From Pseudoflavonifractor sp035562355 (GTDB taxonomy: Bacteria; Bacillota; Clostridia; Oscillospirales; Oscillospiraceae), in assembly GCA_035562355.1 (NCBI GenBank), contig DATMXU010000085.1:1-6294 (forward strand): a DNA stretch of 6,294 nucleotides. Direction: 5' to 3'. Position numbers and translations under genes: made by a program. The notes below the pieces were generated by a model that searched no databases, was not told the origin of the DNA, and saw nothing but the letters and a program-made list of their open reading frames with translations. How positions within the stretch are numbered: position 1 is the first letter of the stretch; each line of letters opens with the position of its first letter. Shown here piece by piece: positions 1 through 5,549 of this stretch.

Positions 1-100
1 CAAAATGGCCGAAAGCATGGAAATTCAATACCGCACATTACAGCAGCATGACTAAAAATTTTCGGGTTGCGACAAAAATTATCAAAACGATGGAATTCTA

Positions 101-129
101 TAGACCTGCCTGTGGGGCTGTGATATGAT
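101..129 (+). promoter_or_regulatory. Putative extended -10 promoter for the PTS operon
   Basis: The motif TGATATGAT (121-129) fits an extended -10 box (TGn followed by a TATAAT-like hexamer with one mismatch). TAGACC (101-106) lies exactly 17 bases upstream and matches four of six bases of TTGACA. Transcription would start near 136, leaving a leader of about 47 bases before EIIB. The surrounding DNA is clearly A+T-richer than the genes, as expected for a promoter. This is pattern matching only. A -24/-12 sigma-54 promoter, expected if the LevR-like gene controls this operon, is not convincing anywhere in positions 1-182. Confidence 0.5.
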
Positions 130-182
130 GCCCTCATCAAAGGCAGGCTGCGCGGAGACAAGCGCGGAAAGGAAGGAAACCT

Positions 183-677
183 ATGGGAAAAACCTATGTG
201 CGTATAGACGACCGGCTCATCCATGGACAGATTGTGACCGCCTGGTGCGTCACTCTGAACGTGAAGGAGATCATCGCCATCGACGACGCGCTGGCCTCCA
301 ATCCCATGATGCAGTCCATCATGACCATGGGGGTGCCGGCGCAGTACAGCCCCAAGATCGTCACCGCCGCCCAGGCGAAGGAGCTCATGAAAAACCCCAT
401 TGACGGCACCCGGCTGGTCATCACCCGATTCTGCCGCAACCTGGCCGAGCTCCGGGAGGAGATCAAGGAGGCCGAGCATGTGAATATCGGAAACTGCTCC
501 AAGCAGCCCGACGCCAAGTATGGTGTGCGTGGCATCGGCATCAGCCAGGTGCTGAGCTTTACCCAGGCCGACTACGACGCCCTGGAGGCTGTGGCCGCCG
601 ACGGCGGTAAGGTTATCTGCCAGGCGCTCCCGCAGGACAAGGAGCGCACCTGGGCCGAGCTGAAGGCCCATTTCTAG
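183..677 (+). CDS. PTS mannose/fructose/sorbose-family EIIB component
   Basis: This 164-residue cytoplasmic protein accepts phosphate from EIIA and passes it to the sugar carried by EIIC/EIID. The N-terminus has the family signature RIDDRLIHGQIVTAW (residues 7-21), in which His14 is the expected phosphorylated histidine. The later VNIGN segment (about 100-104) is also typical, and the length matches the family norm of roughly 160. The ATG at 183 is preceded by AAGGAAGG (169-176) at six-base spacing, which fixes the start. It is the first gene of the operon and is followed by EIIC after 86 bases. The sugar specificity cannot be assigned from EIIB alone. Confidence 0.95.
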   Translation: MGKTYVRIDDRLIHGQIVTAWCVTLNVKEIIAIDDALASNPMMQSIMTMGVPAQYSPKIVTAAQAKELMKNPIDGTRLVITRFCRNLAELREEIKEAEHVNIGNCSKQPDAKYGVRGIGISQVLSFTQADYDALEAVAADGGKVICQALPQDKERTWAELKAHF

Positions 678-686
678 CGGTTTCAG

Positions 687-702
687 CGCGGGGACGCCCG
701 CG
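687..702 (+). other. Small GC hairpin between EIIB and EIIC
   Basis: CGCGGG (687-692) and CCCGCG (697-702) form a perfect 6-bp stem closed by the four-base loop GACG. No T-run follows, so it is not a typical terminator. It sits in the 86-base EIIB-EIIC gap and ends about 44 bases before the EIIC ribosome binding site. It may mark an mRNA processing or stabilising site, or be a chance GC palindrome in GC-rich DNA. Confidence 0.35.
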
Positions 703-763
703 AGGGAATAGTGTGTTACGCTGCGTTTTCTCGGCAAAATAAAAAAGAGGAGGAGAACAAGTC

Positions 764-1561
764 ATGCAAATCTGGCAAGCGATTCTGATCGCGGTATTGG
801 TCTACCTGGGTTCCATTGGCTCGGTAGTCGGCAATACCATCGGCTGGTATAACCTGGGCCGTCCTCTGGTGGCCTCCTTCCTGGTGGGCCTCATCATGGG
901 CAACGTGCCCCTGGCTATCACCCTGGGCCTCCTGCTCCAGCTGGCCAACCTGGGCTCCGTGACCCCAGGCGGCGCCGTGGGCTGGGACCTGTCCTACGCG
1001 ACCTACATCGGCGTGGCCTGCGCCATGGCCCTCAATGCGGGCGCCTCCACCGAGGCCACCATCGCCTCCATGTGGATCTTCTCCACCGTGGGCGGGGCCA
1101 TCGGCGTCGCCATGTGGAACCTCACCTACGCGCTGGACCTCATCGTCAACCGTGTGGCCATGAAGGGCACCCAGGAGGGCAACCCCAAGCTCATCGCTCT
1201 GGCCAACGCGGGTTTCGGCAACCTCATCGGTTTCCTCTGCCGCTTTATCCCCGCTATGGCGATTCTGGTGACCACCGCCGTGGTGGGCAGCCAGACCGGC
1301 TTTAACATCGCCGACGTGATGCCCGGCTGGCTCATCACCACCCTGACCACCTTCGGCGGGATGATGGCCGCCTTGGGAATGGGCATCCTCCTCTCTTTCC
1401 TGATGAAGAAGGGGTGGCAGTTCTGCATCTTCCTGATTGGCTTTATGCTGGTGACCTATTTCGCCCTTAACACTATGGCGGTGGCCATTCTGGCCATCTG
1501 CGCAGCCGTTGTCTACTACACCGCCGTGGTTGCGATCGATAAGAAGAAGGAGGCGGTATAA
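764..1561 (+). CDS. PTS mannose/fructose/sorbose-family EIIC membrane component
   Basis: This 265-residue integral membrane protein forms the sugar-translocating channel together with EIID. It is almost wholly hydrophobic, with helices at about residues 5-25, 35-63, 76-92, 98-125, 148-175, 187-213 and 218-256. The RPLVASFLVGLIMGN stretch (33-47), followed by an LGLLLQLANLG segment, is characteristic of the EII-Sor/EIIC-Man family. The C-terminus is short, cytoplasmic and lysine-rich (IDKKKEAV). AGAGGAGGAG (746-755) gives a strong ribosome binding site about eight bases before the ATG. The stop codon lies only two bases before the EIID start, so the two genes are probably translationally coupled. 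Confidence 0.94.
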   Translation: MQIWQAILIAVLVYLGSIGSVVGNTIGWYNLGRPLVASFLVGLIMGNVPLAITLGLLLQLANLGSVTPGGAVGWDLSYATYIGVACAMALNAGASTEATIASMWIFSTVGGAIGVAMWNLTYALDLIVNRVAMKGTQEGNPKLIALANAGFGNLIGFLCRFIPAMAILVTTAVVGSQTGFNIADVMPGWLITTLTTFGGMMAALGMGILLSFLMKKGWQFCIFLIGFMLVTYFALNTMAVAILAICAAVVYYTAVVAIDKKKEAV

Positions 1562-1563
1562 CC

Positions 1564-2409
1564 ATGGCTGAGAAGAAATTGAGCGCACAGGCGCTGAAAA
1601 AATCCTGGCTCATCTGGTTCTTCTGGCACGGCTCCTCCCAGCAGGGCGAGAACCTGCTCGGCAACGCCACCGCCCATACCCTCACCCCCGTCATCGAAGA
1701 GCTCTACAAGGACGACAAAGAGGCTCGGCTCGACGCCTATGCCCGCAGCATCACCCTCTTTAACACCGAGCAGCAGCTGGGCGCCATTGCCCCCGGCATC
1801 CTGTGCGGCATGGAGGAGGCCGTCGCCAACAAGCAGATCACCGGCGAGGTGGCCTCTGCAGTCAAGGTGGCCCTCATCGGGCCCACCAGCGCCATCGGCG
1901 ACTCCCTCTGGGTGGCCACCATCATCCCCCTGCTCATCACCATCTGCATGACCATTACCAATATGGGCGGCGTGTTCAACTATGTCGGACCCATGATCTA
2001 CATGATCGGCTACCCGATCCTCACCGCCATCCTGAGCTGGAGCGTGTGGAAACTGGGCTATAAGTCGGGCATCGAGGGCGTGCACAAGTTCATGTCCTCC
2101 GGGTCCCTCGATAAGATCACCGCGGCCATGACGGTGCTGGGCCTGATCGTGGTGGGCGGCCTCACCGCCTCCTATGTGTCGGTCTATGTGCCCGTCATGA
2201 TCACCCCGCCCGGCGGCGAGGCAGCTGCTATCGACCTCGACACCCTCATTAACAACATCTTCCCCAAGCTCCTGCCCCTGCTGCTGACCCTGGGTATCTA
2301 CAGGCTCTATGCCAAGAAGAAGTGGTCCCCCCTGGCCGTCATGGGCCTGATCCTTGTCCTGGCCCTGATCCTTACGGGCCTGGGCTACCTCACCGGCGTG
2401 TACGCGTAA
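1564..2409 (+). CDS. PTS mannose/fructose/sorbose-family EIID membrane component
   Basis: This 281-residue partner of EIIC in sugar transport has the EIID layout: a large cytoplasmic N-terminal part followed by C-terminal membrane helices. Visible family landmarks are FFWHGSSQQGEN (19-30), FNTEQQLG (66-73), an acidic GMEEA (82-86) and the GPTSAIGDSLW signature (106-116). Hydrophobic helices lie at about 117-133, 140-160, 187-210, 235-249 and 256-277. AAGGAGG (1547-1553), inside the end of EIIC, supplies the ribosome binding site. FNTEQQ replaces the FNTHP-like segment usual in mannose-type EIID proteins, which points to a divergent subgroup. The substrate is unknown. Confidence 0.94.
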   Translation: MAEKKLSAQALKKSWLIWFFWHGSSQQGENLLGNATAHTLTPVIEELYKDDKEARLDAYARSITLFNTEQQLGAIAPGILCGMEEAVANKQITGEVASAVKVALIGPTSAIGDSLWVATIIPLLITICMTITNMGGVFNYVGPMIYMIGYPILTAILSWSVWKLGYKSGIEGVHKFMSSGSLDKITAAMTVLGLIVVGGLTASYVSVYVPVMITPPGGEAAAIDLDTLINNIFPKLLPLLLTLGIYRLYAKKKWSPLAVMGLILVLALILTGLGYLTGVYA

Positions 2410-2471
2410 AGGAGAGCGGGCGGCGGACGGACAGAAGAAATAATAACAGCGTGAAAGGAATCTGAACCCAA

Positions 2472-3230
2472 ATGAGCAATCTGCACTATATCTCCAAAAT
2501 GAGCGAGATCATGACCAAGATCGACGAGACCCAGGCTGAGAACATCAAGAAGGCCGCGGCGCTCTGCGCCGAGACCATCGCCTCGGGCAAGCTGGTCCAC
2601 CTCTTCGGCTCGGGCCACTCGGTCCTCCCCATCCAGGATATGTTTCCCCGCTACGGCGGCGTGGTGGGCTGGCACCCCCTGATGGACCCCCGCCTGATGT
2701 GGAATAACGTCATCCGCGGCGGCGGCGCCCGGGAGCTCCTCTGGATCGAGCGGCAGGAGGGCTATATCGCCAACTTCCTGCAGAGCTATAACCTCCAGGA
2801 GGGAGAGGTCATGATCGTCTACTCCCACGGCGGCCTGAACGCGGCCCCCATCGAGGCCGCCATGTACGCCAAGGAGCACGGACTGAAGGTCGTCGCCGTC
2901 ACCAGCGGTGAGAACTACCGCTCGGCAAAAGCCACCCACTCCTCCGGCAACAAGCTGGGCGACGTGGCCGATATCCTCATCGACAACTGCTGCCCCCTGG
3001 AGGACGCCCTGGTGGAGATCCCCGGCTACCCCCAGAAGGTGGGCGCCTCCAGCACCACCGCCGTCATGACCATCACGCAGTCCCTGGCCTCCGAGACCGC
3101 CCTGCTTCTGGAGCAGAAGGGGCACAAGATGTTCATCTTCGTCTCCCCCAACGTGACCGAGTGCCCCCCCGACTACATGCACCAGGTCTATGCCGACTAT
3201 ACCCGTCTTGTGCGCGCGTGCGATAACTGA
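2472..3230 (+). CDS. SIS-domain phosphosugar-binding protein (UPF0309-like)
   Basis: This 252-residue, probably cytoplasmic protein has one SIS (sugar isomerase) fold, which binds phosphorylated sugars. Landmarks in order are FGSGHS (45-50), YSHGGLNAAPIE (117-128), VTSGENYRS (143-151), HSSGNKL (156-162), DNCCPLEDALVEI (171-183) and KVGASSTTA (189-197). Their order and spacing match UPF0309 proteins. It lacks the two-SIS architecture of AgaS and of fructoselysine-6-phosphate deglycases. AAAGGAA (2454-2460) supplies the ribosome binding site for the ATG at 2472. It lies 62 bases after EIID, so it probably acts on the sugar phosphate delivered by this PTS. The usual SNSG phosphate-loop motif reads SHGG here, so activity is uncertain: isomerase, aminosugar enzyme or sensor are all possible. 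Confidence 0.88.
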   Translation: MSNLHYISKMSEIMTKIDETQAENIKKAAALCAETIASGKLVHLFGSGHSVLPIQDMFPRYGGVVGWHPLMDPRLMWNNVIRGGGARELLWIERQEGYIANFLQSYNLQEGEVMIVYSHGGLNAAPIEAAMYAKEHGLKVVAVTSGENYRSAKATHSSGNKLGDVADILIDNCCPLEDALVEIPGYPQKVGASSTTAVMTITQSLASETALLLEQKGHKMFIFVSPNVTECPPDYMHQVYADYTRLVRACDN

Positions 3231-3236
3231 TATAAT
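3208..3236 (+). promoter_or_regulatory. Putative internal promoter overlapping the SIS stop codon
   Basis: A perfect TATAAT (3231-3236) is preceded by TGA (3228-3230), giving an extended -10 (TGnTATAAT). The TGA is also the SIS stop codon. TTGTGC (3208-3213) sits 17 bases upstream and matches the first three bases of TTGACA. Transcription would start near 3242-3243, a few bases before the 17-bp hairpin at 3250. It would then read toward EIIA, the membrane-anchored protein and the HAD gene. The architecture resembles the promoter at 101-129. Function is inferred. Confidence 0.5.
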
Positions 3237-3249
3237 AAAATAGGGAACG

Positions 3250-3287
3250 CGGGAAGGCCCCTGCCCAACTGGGCAGGGGCCTTCCCG
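3250..3287 (+). terminator. Strong 17-bp hairpin after the SIS gene
   Basis: Positions 3250-3266 pair perfectly with 3271-3287 around the loop AACT, a very stable GC-rich stem. It lies 20 bases after the SIS stop codon, where a terminator would be expected. However, the DNA after the stem on the plus strand reads AATATAAG, so the T-tract of a canonical intrinsic terminator is missing. On the minus strand the stem is followed, after about eight bases, by a T-rich stretch. Because a good promoter lies just upstream, it could instead be a 5' stabilising stem-loop on a transcript that begins near 3243. Confidence 0.55.
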
Positions 3288-3290
3288 AAT

Positions 3291-3403
3291 ATAAGCCCGC
3301 GACAGCGGGGCGGGCCAAGCGGCCCGGCGGCAGGCGGGCATTCATGTTCCGCCGCCAAGAAATTGAAAGAGCGAGGGGCCCCCCGGAAGGCGGAGCCTTT
3401 CGC
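3291..3403 (+). repeat. Structured 113-bp intergenic repeat, copy 1
   Basis: This is the first of two head-to-tail copies with a 113-base period. It begins ATAAGCCCGC and ends GGAGCCTTTCGC. It contains successive potential hairpins: CCCGC/GCGGG (3296-3300 with 3305-3309), CGGGCC/GGCCCG around AAGC (3311-3326), GGCGG/CCGCC (3333-3337 with 3349-3353) and AAGGC/GCCTT around GGA. By eye it differs from copy 2 at about seven bases plus two one-base indels, mostly in loops or as changes that keep pairing. It encodes no credible protein. It resembles interspersed palindromic elements of the BIME type, but a genome-wide copy number cannot be seen from this window. Confidence 0.85.
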
Positions 3404-3516
3404 ATAAACCCCGCGGGAGCGGGGCGGGCCAAGCGGCCCGGCGGCAGGCGGGAATTCATTTTCCGCCGCCAAGAAATTGAAAAGCGAGGGGCCCCGCGGA
3501 AGGTGGAGCCTTTCGC
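3404..3516 (+). repeat. Structured 113-bp intergenic repeat, copy 2
   Basis: This is the second tandem copy, directly abutting copy 1. The first hairpin is one base pair longer here (CCCCGC/GCGGGG, 3409-3414 with 3419-3424), because an inserted C has a G to pair with. The CGGGCC-AAGC-GGCCCG hairpin is unchanged. In the third hairpin, A3453 and T3460 replace the C3339 and G3346 of copy 1, a compensatory change near the loop. The end of this copy merges with four more G residues to form the longer hairpin that overlaps the EIIA ribosome binding site. Confidence 0.85.
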
Positions 3517-3522
3517 GGGGAG
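3492..3522 (+). promoter_or_regulatory. Hairpin overlapping the EIIA ribosome binding site
   Basis: Positions 3492-3503 pair with 3509-3520 (12 bp, one G-T/U wobble) around the loop TGGAG. The 3' arm includes GGGG (3517-3520), the first four bases of GGGGAG (3517-3522). That motif is the only good Shine-Dalgarno sequence for the EIIA ATG at 3531. Folded RNA would therefore hide the ribosome binding site. The equivalent place in repeat copy 1 keeps only the short inner stem, so the outer stem is specific to the copy next to EIIA. A regulatory role is inferred, not shown. Confidence 0.5.
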
Positions 3523-3530
3523 TGATACCA

Positions 3531-3923
3531 ATGGCAAACGTCATCATCACCGGCCACGGCGGGTATGCCACGGCGGTCAGGCGCAGCCTGACCATGCTCA
3601 CCGGGCAGACCGAGGGGATAGCCTTCGTGGACTTCGACGAGGAGGACGATCTCGATAGCCTTACCGCCGCTCTCAAGGCGGCGGCCGACTCCTTCGGTGA
3701 GGGGGCCGACCTCCTCTTCTGCTGCGACCTCACCGGCGGCAGCCCCTTCCGCCAGAGCGCTATCCTCTGCGCGGAGCACCCCGGCTGGGTTACTGTGGCG
3801 GGGGCCAACAATTCCGCCTATGCCGAGATGGTCTTCCAGCTGGAGCTGACGGCCGCCGAGCTGGCAGCCAAGGCGCTGGAGACGACAAGGAGCACCGTCA
3901 CCCGTTTTCCGCCGGAGGGATAA
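3531..3923 (+). CDS. PTS mannose-family EIIA component
   Basis: This 130-residue cytoplasmic phosphocarrier accepts phosphate from HPr and donates it to EIIB. It has the EIIA-Man signature: an N-terminal beta strand ending in VIITGHGGYA with the expected phospho-His9, a DLTGGSPF motif (66-73) that closes the active site, and GANNSAYAEM (91-100) where the family has a conserved GxN loop. The length is slightly short of the usual 135-145. The start at 3531 is chosen because GGGGAG (3517-3522) lies eight bases upstream; an upstream in-frame TTG would place the coding start inside the repeat. It is cut off from EIIB/C/D by about 1.1 kb containing the SIS gene, a promoter, a hairpin and repeats, so its expression may be set separately. 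Confidence 0.92.
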   Translation: MANVIITGHGGYATAVRRSLTMLTGQTEGIAFVDFDEEDDLDSLTAALKAAADSFGEGADLLFCCDLTGGSPFRQSAILCAEHPGWVTVAGANNSAYAEMVFQLELTAAELAAKALETTRSTVTRFPPEG

Positions 3924-3992
3924 AAGGCCTAGACCTTCCTATCCGGGGGAGACCGGCGGGATTTCTGCCATAATAAGGGGGAGAATCTGTGC

Positions 3993-4676
3993 ATGGATAA
4001 CCTCACTTTCCTATACCTGGCGCTGATGATTGCCCTGGTACTAGGGATCCTGCTGCTGCTCCGCACGGCCCAGAGAGGGGCCCTGGAGGAGCTCGCCCGG
4101 ACCCTGGCCCGGGGGGATGTGGATCGGTATCTCGCCATGCTTGGGAGCCGCAGGCTCTCGCTGGTGCTGCGCCGGTCCACCCTGGTTCTCCTCCGATTGG
4201 AGGGGCATATCCGCGCCGGGGACGCCTCGGCGGTGGCGGCAGACGAAAAGCGGTTGGAACAGATGCGCCTCAGGCCGGGTGAACGGCTGGAGTATTTTCA
4301 AAAGGCCATGAGCTTTCACCTCTCCCGGGGCGAGTACGCTGCCGGCCGGGAGTATCTATCCAAGCTGGAGGCGCTTCTGGAGCGGGAGCCCGACGAGAAA
4401 CTCAGGGACATCCTGGCCGACGCACGGCTGCTCATCCACATCTATGCAGACAGGGACGTCTCCCTCATCCCCGTGCTGGAGAGGCAGGAGGCGGCCCAGT
4501 CAGGCGGCCAGCGGGGCGTGACCCAGTACCGCCTCGCCAAGCTCTGCCACTTTACGGGGGAAGGGGCACGGGCCGACGCCTGGCTCAAAAAGGCCGCCCA
4601 AAACGTGGCGGGCACTGCGTGGCAGCCCATTGTGGAAACCGCCCTCAGGGACCACAGCGTACTGGACGAGAGGTGA
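3993..4676 (+). CDS. Unrecognised membrane-anchored helical-repeat protein
   Basis: I do not recognise this 227-residue protein. It starts with a single hydrophobic segment (about residues 5-23) followed by arginine (LLLRTAQR), as in an N-terminal anchor with the rest on the cytoplasmic side. The remainder is charged and predicted helical, with paired amphipathic helices of tetratricopeptide (TPR) type. Candidates are about 96-135 (YFQKAMSFHLSRGEYAAGRE) and 176-217 (QYRLAKLCHFTGEGARADAW). No catalytic motif is visible. AAGGGGGAG (3975-3983) precedes the ATG by nine bases. It follows EIIA by 69 bases, and its stop codon lies within the HAD ribosome binding region, so it is probably co-transcribed with both. 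A scaffold or regulatory role is possible but unsupported. Confidence 0.8.
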   Translation: MDNLTFLYLALMIALVLGILLLLRTAQRGALEELARTLARGDVDRYLAMLGSRRLSLVLRRSTLVLLRLEGHIRAGDASAVAADEKRLEQMRLRPGERLEYFQKAMSFHLSRGEYAAGREYLSKLEALLEREPDEKLRDILADARLLIHIYADRDVSLIPVLERQEAAQSGGQRGVTQYRLAKLCHFTGEGARADAWLKKAAQNVAGTAWQPIVETALRDHSVLDER

Positions 4677-4678
4677 CT

Positions 4679-5485
4679 ATGACGAGAGAGAGAACATACC
4701 GGGCCCTCCTGGTGGATGTGGACGGGACCCTGACCTGCGCCCAGCGGAAACAGCCCAGCGCGCGGGTGGCCGGAGCGCTGGAGGATTTGCGGCGGCGGGG
4801 CGTGACGGTGGTGCTCGCCACCGGGCGCACCCTGAAGGCCTGCCGGAGCGAGGTCATGGGCGGCTTTGTACCCGACTACTATGTCTGCATCAACGGGGCC
4901 CTTGTGGCGGCGGCGGATGGGCGGGTGCTTTTTCACCACCCCATGAATCAGGAGCAGTTCGATACGGTGCTCACCCTGGCCGACCGGGAGGGCTGCCCGG
5001 TAGGATTCGCCTTCCCGGAGAGCTACTATATGTACGTGGGGGACGAGGTCTACCGCCCCTTCTATCGGGAGGTGAACGGAGACATGGTCACCCTCCGGGA
5101 CGGCACCGACCGCACCCGGCATCTGGAGGGGCTGCCCTACGCGGCCTTCGGCATCCTTCCGCCGGACAAGCTGGCCGCCTTTCAGGACCCCGCCCTTGGC
5201 CTCCATGTCACCGCCTTTGACGAGGACGTGTACGACATCTGCCAGGAGGGGCATACCAAGGCCACCGGCGCGGCCGCTCTTCTGGAGCGGCTGGGTCTTC
5301 GCTGGGAGGAGCTGGTGGCGGTGGGGGACGGGGAGAACGATGTGGAGCTCCTCTCCGCGGCGGGGCTGGGCGTCGCTATGGGCAACGCCTCCGACTATGT
5401 AAAAGCCCATGCCGACGCCGTTGCCCCCACCGTGCAGGAGGACGGCGTGCTCGCCGTCATCGAGGAATTTTTTAATAGAACCTGA
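4679..5485 (+). CDS. Cof-type HAD-superfamily phosphatase
   Basis: This 268-residue hydrolase of the haloacid dehalogenase superfamily, Cof/class IIB, typically removes phosphate from sugar phosphates or related metabolites using Mg2+. All four motifs are present: motif I DVDGT (13-17, nucleophile Asp13 and acid/base Asp15), motif II LATGR (46-50, Thr48), motif III Lys194 in GHTKATG, and motif IV GDGEND (216-221). The roughly 110-residue insertion between motifs II and III is the substrate-specifying cap. AGAGGTGA (4669-4676) overlaps the upstream stop codon and places the start at 4679; an in-frame start at 4619 lacks such a site and would overlap the upstream gene. In this operon it may clear PTS-derived sugar phosphates. 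The substrate is not readable. Confidence 0.92.
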   Translation: MTRERTYRALLVDVDGTLTCAQRKQPSARVAGALEDLRRRGVTVVLATGRTLKACRSEVMGGFVPDYYVCINGALVAAADGRVLFHHPMNQEQFDTVLTLADREGCPVGFAFPESYYMYVGDEVYRPFYREVNGDMVTLRDGTDRTRHLEGLPYAAFGILPPDKLAAFQDPALGLHVTAFDEDVYDICQEGHTKATGAAALLERLGLRWEELVAVGDGENDVELLSAAGLGVAMGNASDYVKAHADAVAPTVQEDGVLAVIEEFFNRT

Positions 5486-5486
5486 T

Positions 5487-5529
5487 AAAAGGGCTTGCCG
5501 CCGGTATCAACGGATGGCAAGCCCTTTTT
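5487..5529. terminator. Bidirectional intrinsic terminator
   Basis: AAAAGGGCTTGCC (5487-5499) pairs perfectly with GGCAAGCCCTTTT (5516-5528), with a further short CCG/CGG pairing inside the loop. Five T residues (5525-5529) end the plus-strand stem. On the minus strand the stem likewise ends in TTTTAT. It begins one base after the HAD stop codon and lies about 20 bases beyond the stop of the convergent regulator gene, so it can end transcription from both sides. Confidence 0.92.
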
Positions 5530-5549
5530 ATGCCCTATCCCGGGGCACG

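Noticed and set aside
6..21. Sigma-54-like promoter TGGCCGAAAGCATGGA
   Set aside because: The -24 half is passable, but the -12 half reads ATGG instead of TTGC, losing the near-invariant GC; it is also far from EIIB.
2..55. Possible 3' end of an upstream gene (17 residues ending EIQYRTLQQHD, stop TAA at 53-55)
   Set aside because: Too short to judge; two other plus-strand frames are also open here and the base composition looks intergenic. It could be real, but needs sequence left of the window.
125..403. 92-residue plus-strand frame overlapping the start of EIIB
   Set aside because: It is a shifted reading of EIIB, rich in Arg and His as expected for an out-of-frame translation of GC-rich DNA, and has no ribosome binding site.
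716..1588. Long minus-strand frame opposite EIIC (290 residues), with similar ones opposite EIID, SIS and HAD
   Set aside because: Antisense shadows of GC-rich genes: Gly/His/Asp/Gln-heavy with no domain signatures, whereas the plus strand encodes clear families.
3291..3516. CRISPR array
   Set aside because: Only two adjoining near-identical 113-bp units, without short repeats separated by unique spacers.
3477..3530. Longer EIIA start at an in-frame TTG
   Set aside because: It would add 18 residues from the repeat before the conserved N-terminal strand; the ATG at 3531 has a proper ribosome binding site and gives the family-typical N-terminus.
3344..3658. 104-residue frame running from the repeats into EIIA (begins MFRRQEIERARG)
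   Set aside because: Its internal repetition (RRQEIE twice) simply reflects the DNA repeat, and its end is out of frame with EIIA.
3946..3974. Promoter before the membrane-anchored protein (CATAAT at 3969-3974)
   Set aside because: The -10 box is good, but there is no -35-like hexamer at 16-18 bases and no TGn extension.
4619..4678. Upstream in-frame start for the HAD gene
   Set aside because: It adds 20 residues with no family similarity and overlaps the preceding gene by 58 bases; the ATG at 4679 has AGAGGTGA just upstream.
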